Below are positions 32,023 through 33,270 of a stretch of 33,270 nucleotides of DNA, piece after piece (the stretch's first letter is position 1; every line of letters starts with the position of its first letter). Position numbers and translations under genes: made by a program. The stretch is from Priapulus caudatus (taxonomy: Eukaryota; Priapulida; Priapulimorpha; Priapulimorphida; Priapulidae), in the NCBI RefSeq assembly GCF_000485595.1, contig NW_014577726.1, positions 73,777 to 107,046 of the forward strand. Reading direction: 5' to 3'. The notes under the pieces were generated by a model that was not told where the DNA came from, made no database searches, and saw only the letters and a list, made by a program, of their open reading frames with translations.

Positions 32023-32168
32023 CTGAAGTAGATGCTGGTGCGTAGTGCGTCATGGCTCAGGCCCTGTAGTGCCTCGGCGAGCGGCGAGGGAATACCGCGC
32101 TCAGCGTCGTGGCTGCATCCCTCCGTCTGTGGGCACGCGGACATCATCGCTGCGGGTCCGCTGCAGCC
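32023..32168 (-). CDS. Possible 5' coding exon of TDG
   Basis: A GC-rich 146-nt stretch in AT-rich surroundings, with a plausible acceptor TTTTGCGCAG, an open frame and a possible donor TTCAG|GTTTGT. It encodes 48 residues including MMSACPQTEGCSHDAERGI and LSHDALRTSIYF. It leaves two bases, exactly what the AT-hook exon at 27,367 needs, giving an Arg codon at the join. The Met codons at 32,147 and 32,144 could be the start if the acceptor is not used. I see no residue-level similarity to known TDG N-termini, so it could instead belong to another gene or be chance. Confidence 0.4.
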
Positions 32169-33253
32169 CTGCGCAAAACAGCCAGTGTCGCACGACGTTA
32201 CTATCGTGTCGTTCACTGAGGTTTTACTAAATAGTACTAGGAGAGATATGATGAAGTGGGCTCTAGTGTTAATCAGCCACAGCATCATTATTCCCGCTGC
32301 CTAGTCGGGCTGTAAAATGCTTGGCATACAAGTCAATGTACGTGACTGAATTCACTGTTAGTGTTATCTGGCTTTTAATGAAACCAGTTAAGTGGATACA
32401 TTCGGCATAGCACAAGGTCTTCGTAACTGCATTTCTTTGGTTCTACAATGGTCTTTGTATGGGGGAAGCTACAGGCATATGCACAAACGAAGTTGTTACC
32501 CTCACATTGATGGAAAGACACGTGTCTACGACTGGTTTGCAAGAGAACCATCATGGCATAATCTTCATGGATGTAACTGTTGTGCAGTAAATTCAGTTGT
32601 ACATTGTCAATGTGGTATAGCATGATACTGCCAAGCTTAGGCAATCAAAAGAGTTTAAATGTATATAAATAATAACATGGAACTCACAGATAATGTTCAA
32701 GCCAAAGTAAATTAATTATCAATAATAATTATTATTATCTATGTTACATATCAACTCAATTAATTATAATTTTAATATGCGTGAACTCTAGTAATATTTA
32801 CCTGACAATGGTTTTAATGCAAACGCAAGCATACAAATGCGTATGGTAGTAGAGGAAAAAGTGGCACTATCGTAATTCTTGTTTTGTTAATTGTTTTAAT
32901 TTCTACAACGATGTATGAACTGATGCGATGGTGAACCCGATCAGTAGATTATGGGAGCCTAGTCACTATTTGAGCTCTCTGCCAAGTGTTTACCATGCTC
33001 TATACGATTCAGGGTCCACCTGGCCCACCACAGAGTCGGCCCATACAGTCTCAGCCCATACCAATTCGGCCCATAGCAGAGTCAGGTCGTAGAAAACTCG
33101 GTGGGTCGAAAAAGTCAACGCATGGATGGATGGAAAAATGATGGATTTTGTATTATTTATAGATCTATAATTACATGCATAAAAACGAAATAAATAGTTA
33201 CTTTAATCGATCTATCCGACACATAAGCGACCTTATATATATATATATATATG
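32169..33253. other. Right flank, no gene seen
   Basis: AT-rich. A short TCGGCCCATA-type repeat (three units of about 16 bp, 33,030-33,080) and a TA run at 33,232-33,252. Frames at 32,375-32,644 on either strand have no recognised domain. Confidence 0.6.
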
Positions 33254-33270
33254 CAAGGCTCGACACTAGC
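33254..33270 (+). mobile_element. Start of another element with the CAAGGCTCGACACTA terminus
   Basis: The window ends in CAAGGCTCGACACTAGC, matching the right terminus of the hAT-like element at 23,559-23,575 read inward. It follows a TA run. Only the first 17 bases are in view. Confidence 0.6.

Overview
This window is eukaryotic and almost certainly from an invertebrate animal. It has GT-AG introns, many simple repeats and minisatellites, hAT-like and other transposon fragments, and one recognisable protein gene. That gene is thymine-DNA glycosylase (TDG), the mismatch and 5-formyl/5-carboxylcytosine glycosylase of base excision repair and active DNA demethylation. I cannot name the species.

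The best TDG copy is on the minus strand. Its exons run from about 27.37 kb down to the stop codon at 11,209, with a possible first exon at 32.0-32.17 kb. The order is: possible exon 0 (32,023-32,168), AT-hook exon (27,161-27,367), start of the catalytic domain (26,627-26,849), then the exon carrying the GINPG active site, which is missing from its expected place, then 15,032-15,164, 14,453-14,535, 14,136-14,212, 13,619-13,822 (MPSSSARCAQ motif), 13,184-13,379 (basic, poly-Q) and a huge last exon, 11,209 to about 13,082. The exon phases join without conflict only if the 70-nt GINPG exon is included. The model is about 1,060 residues, against about 410 in human TDG. The extra length is mostly a low-complexity C-terminal tail with six tandem Trp-Gly repeats.

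Layout by region. 0-1.35 kb: non-coding, simple repeats. 1.35-2.39 kb: an intact GINPG exon with its intron flanks on the minus strand, 9 kb beyond the gene's stop. 2.4-7.07 kb: no genes; a foldback element, a 13-bp minisatellite and many CACG/CA/TA runs. 7.07-9.93 kb: a 34-bp minisatellite, clean at its left edge and then full of indels. 9.93-11.2 kb: no gene, probable 3' flank. 11.2-15.3 kb: clean 3' half of TDG. 15.32-16.19 and 24.57-25.44 kb: a pair of 870-bp inverted repeats. Between them, 16.2-24.5 kb on the plus strand: an inverted, indel-ridden second set of TDG exons, with a 25-N gap, a repeated GINPG block and a 1.87-kb hAT-like insertion. 25.5-27.4 kb: 5' TDG exons. 27.37-29.0 kb: a 37-bp minisatellite abutting the AT-hook exon. 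29-33.27 kb: transposon pieces and the possible exon 0.

Two themes stand out. First, minisatellites in this gene have grown from 3' splice sites, so each unit carries a copy of an acceptor. Second, much of the window reads like uncorrected long-read sequence merged into a cleaner assembly, so the inverted TDG copy and the misplaced active-site exon must be treated as possible haplotype or assembly artefacts before any biological claim.
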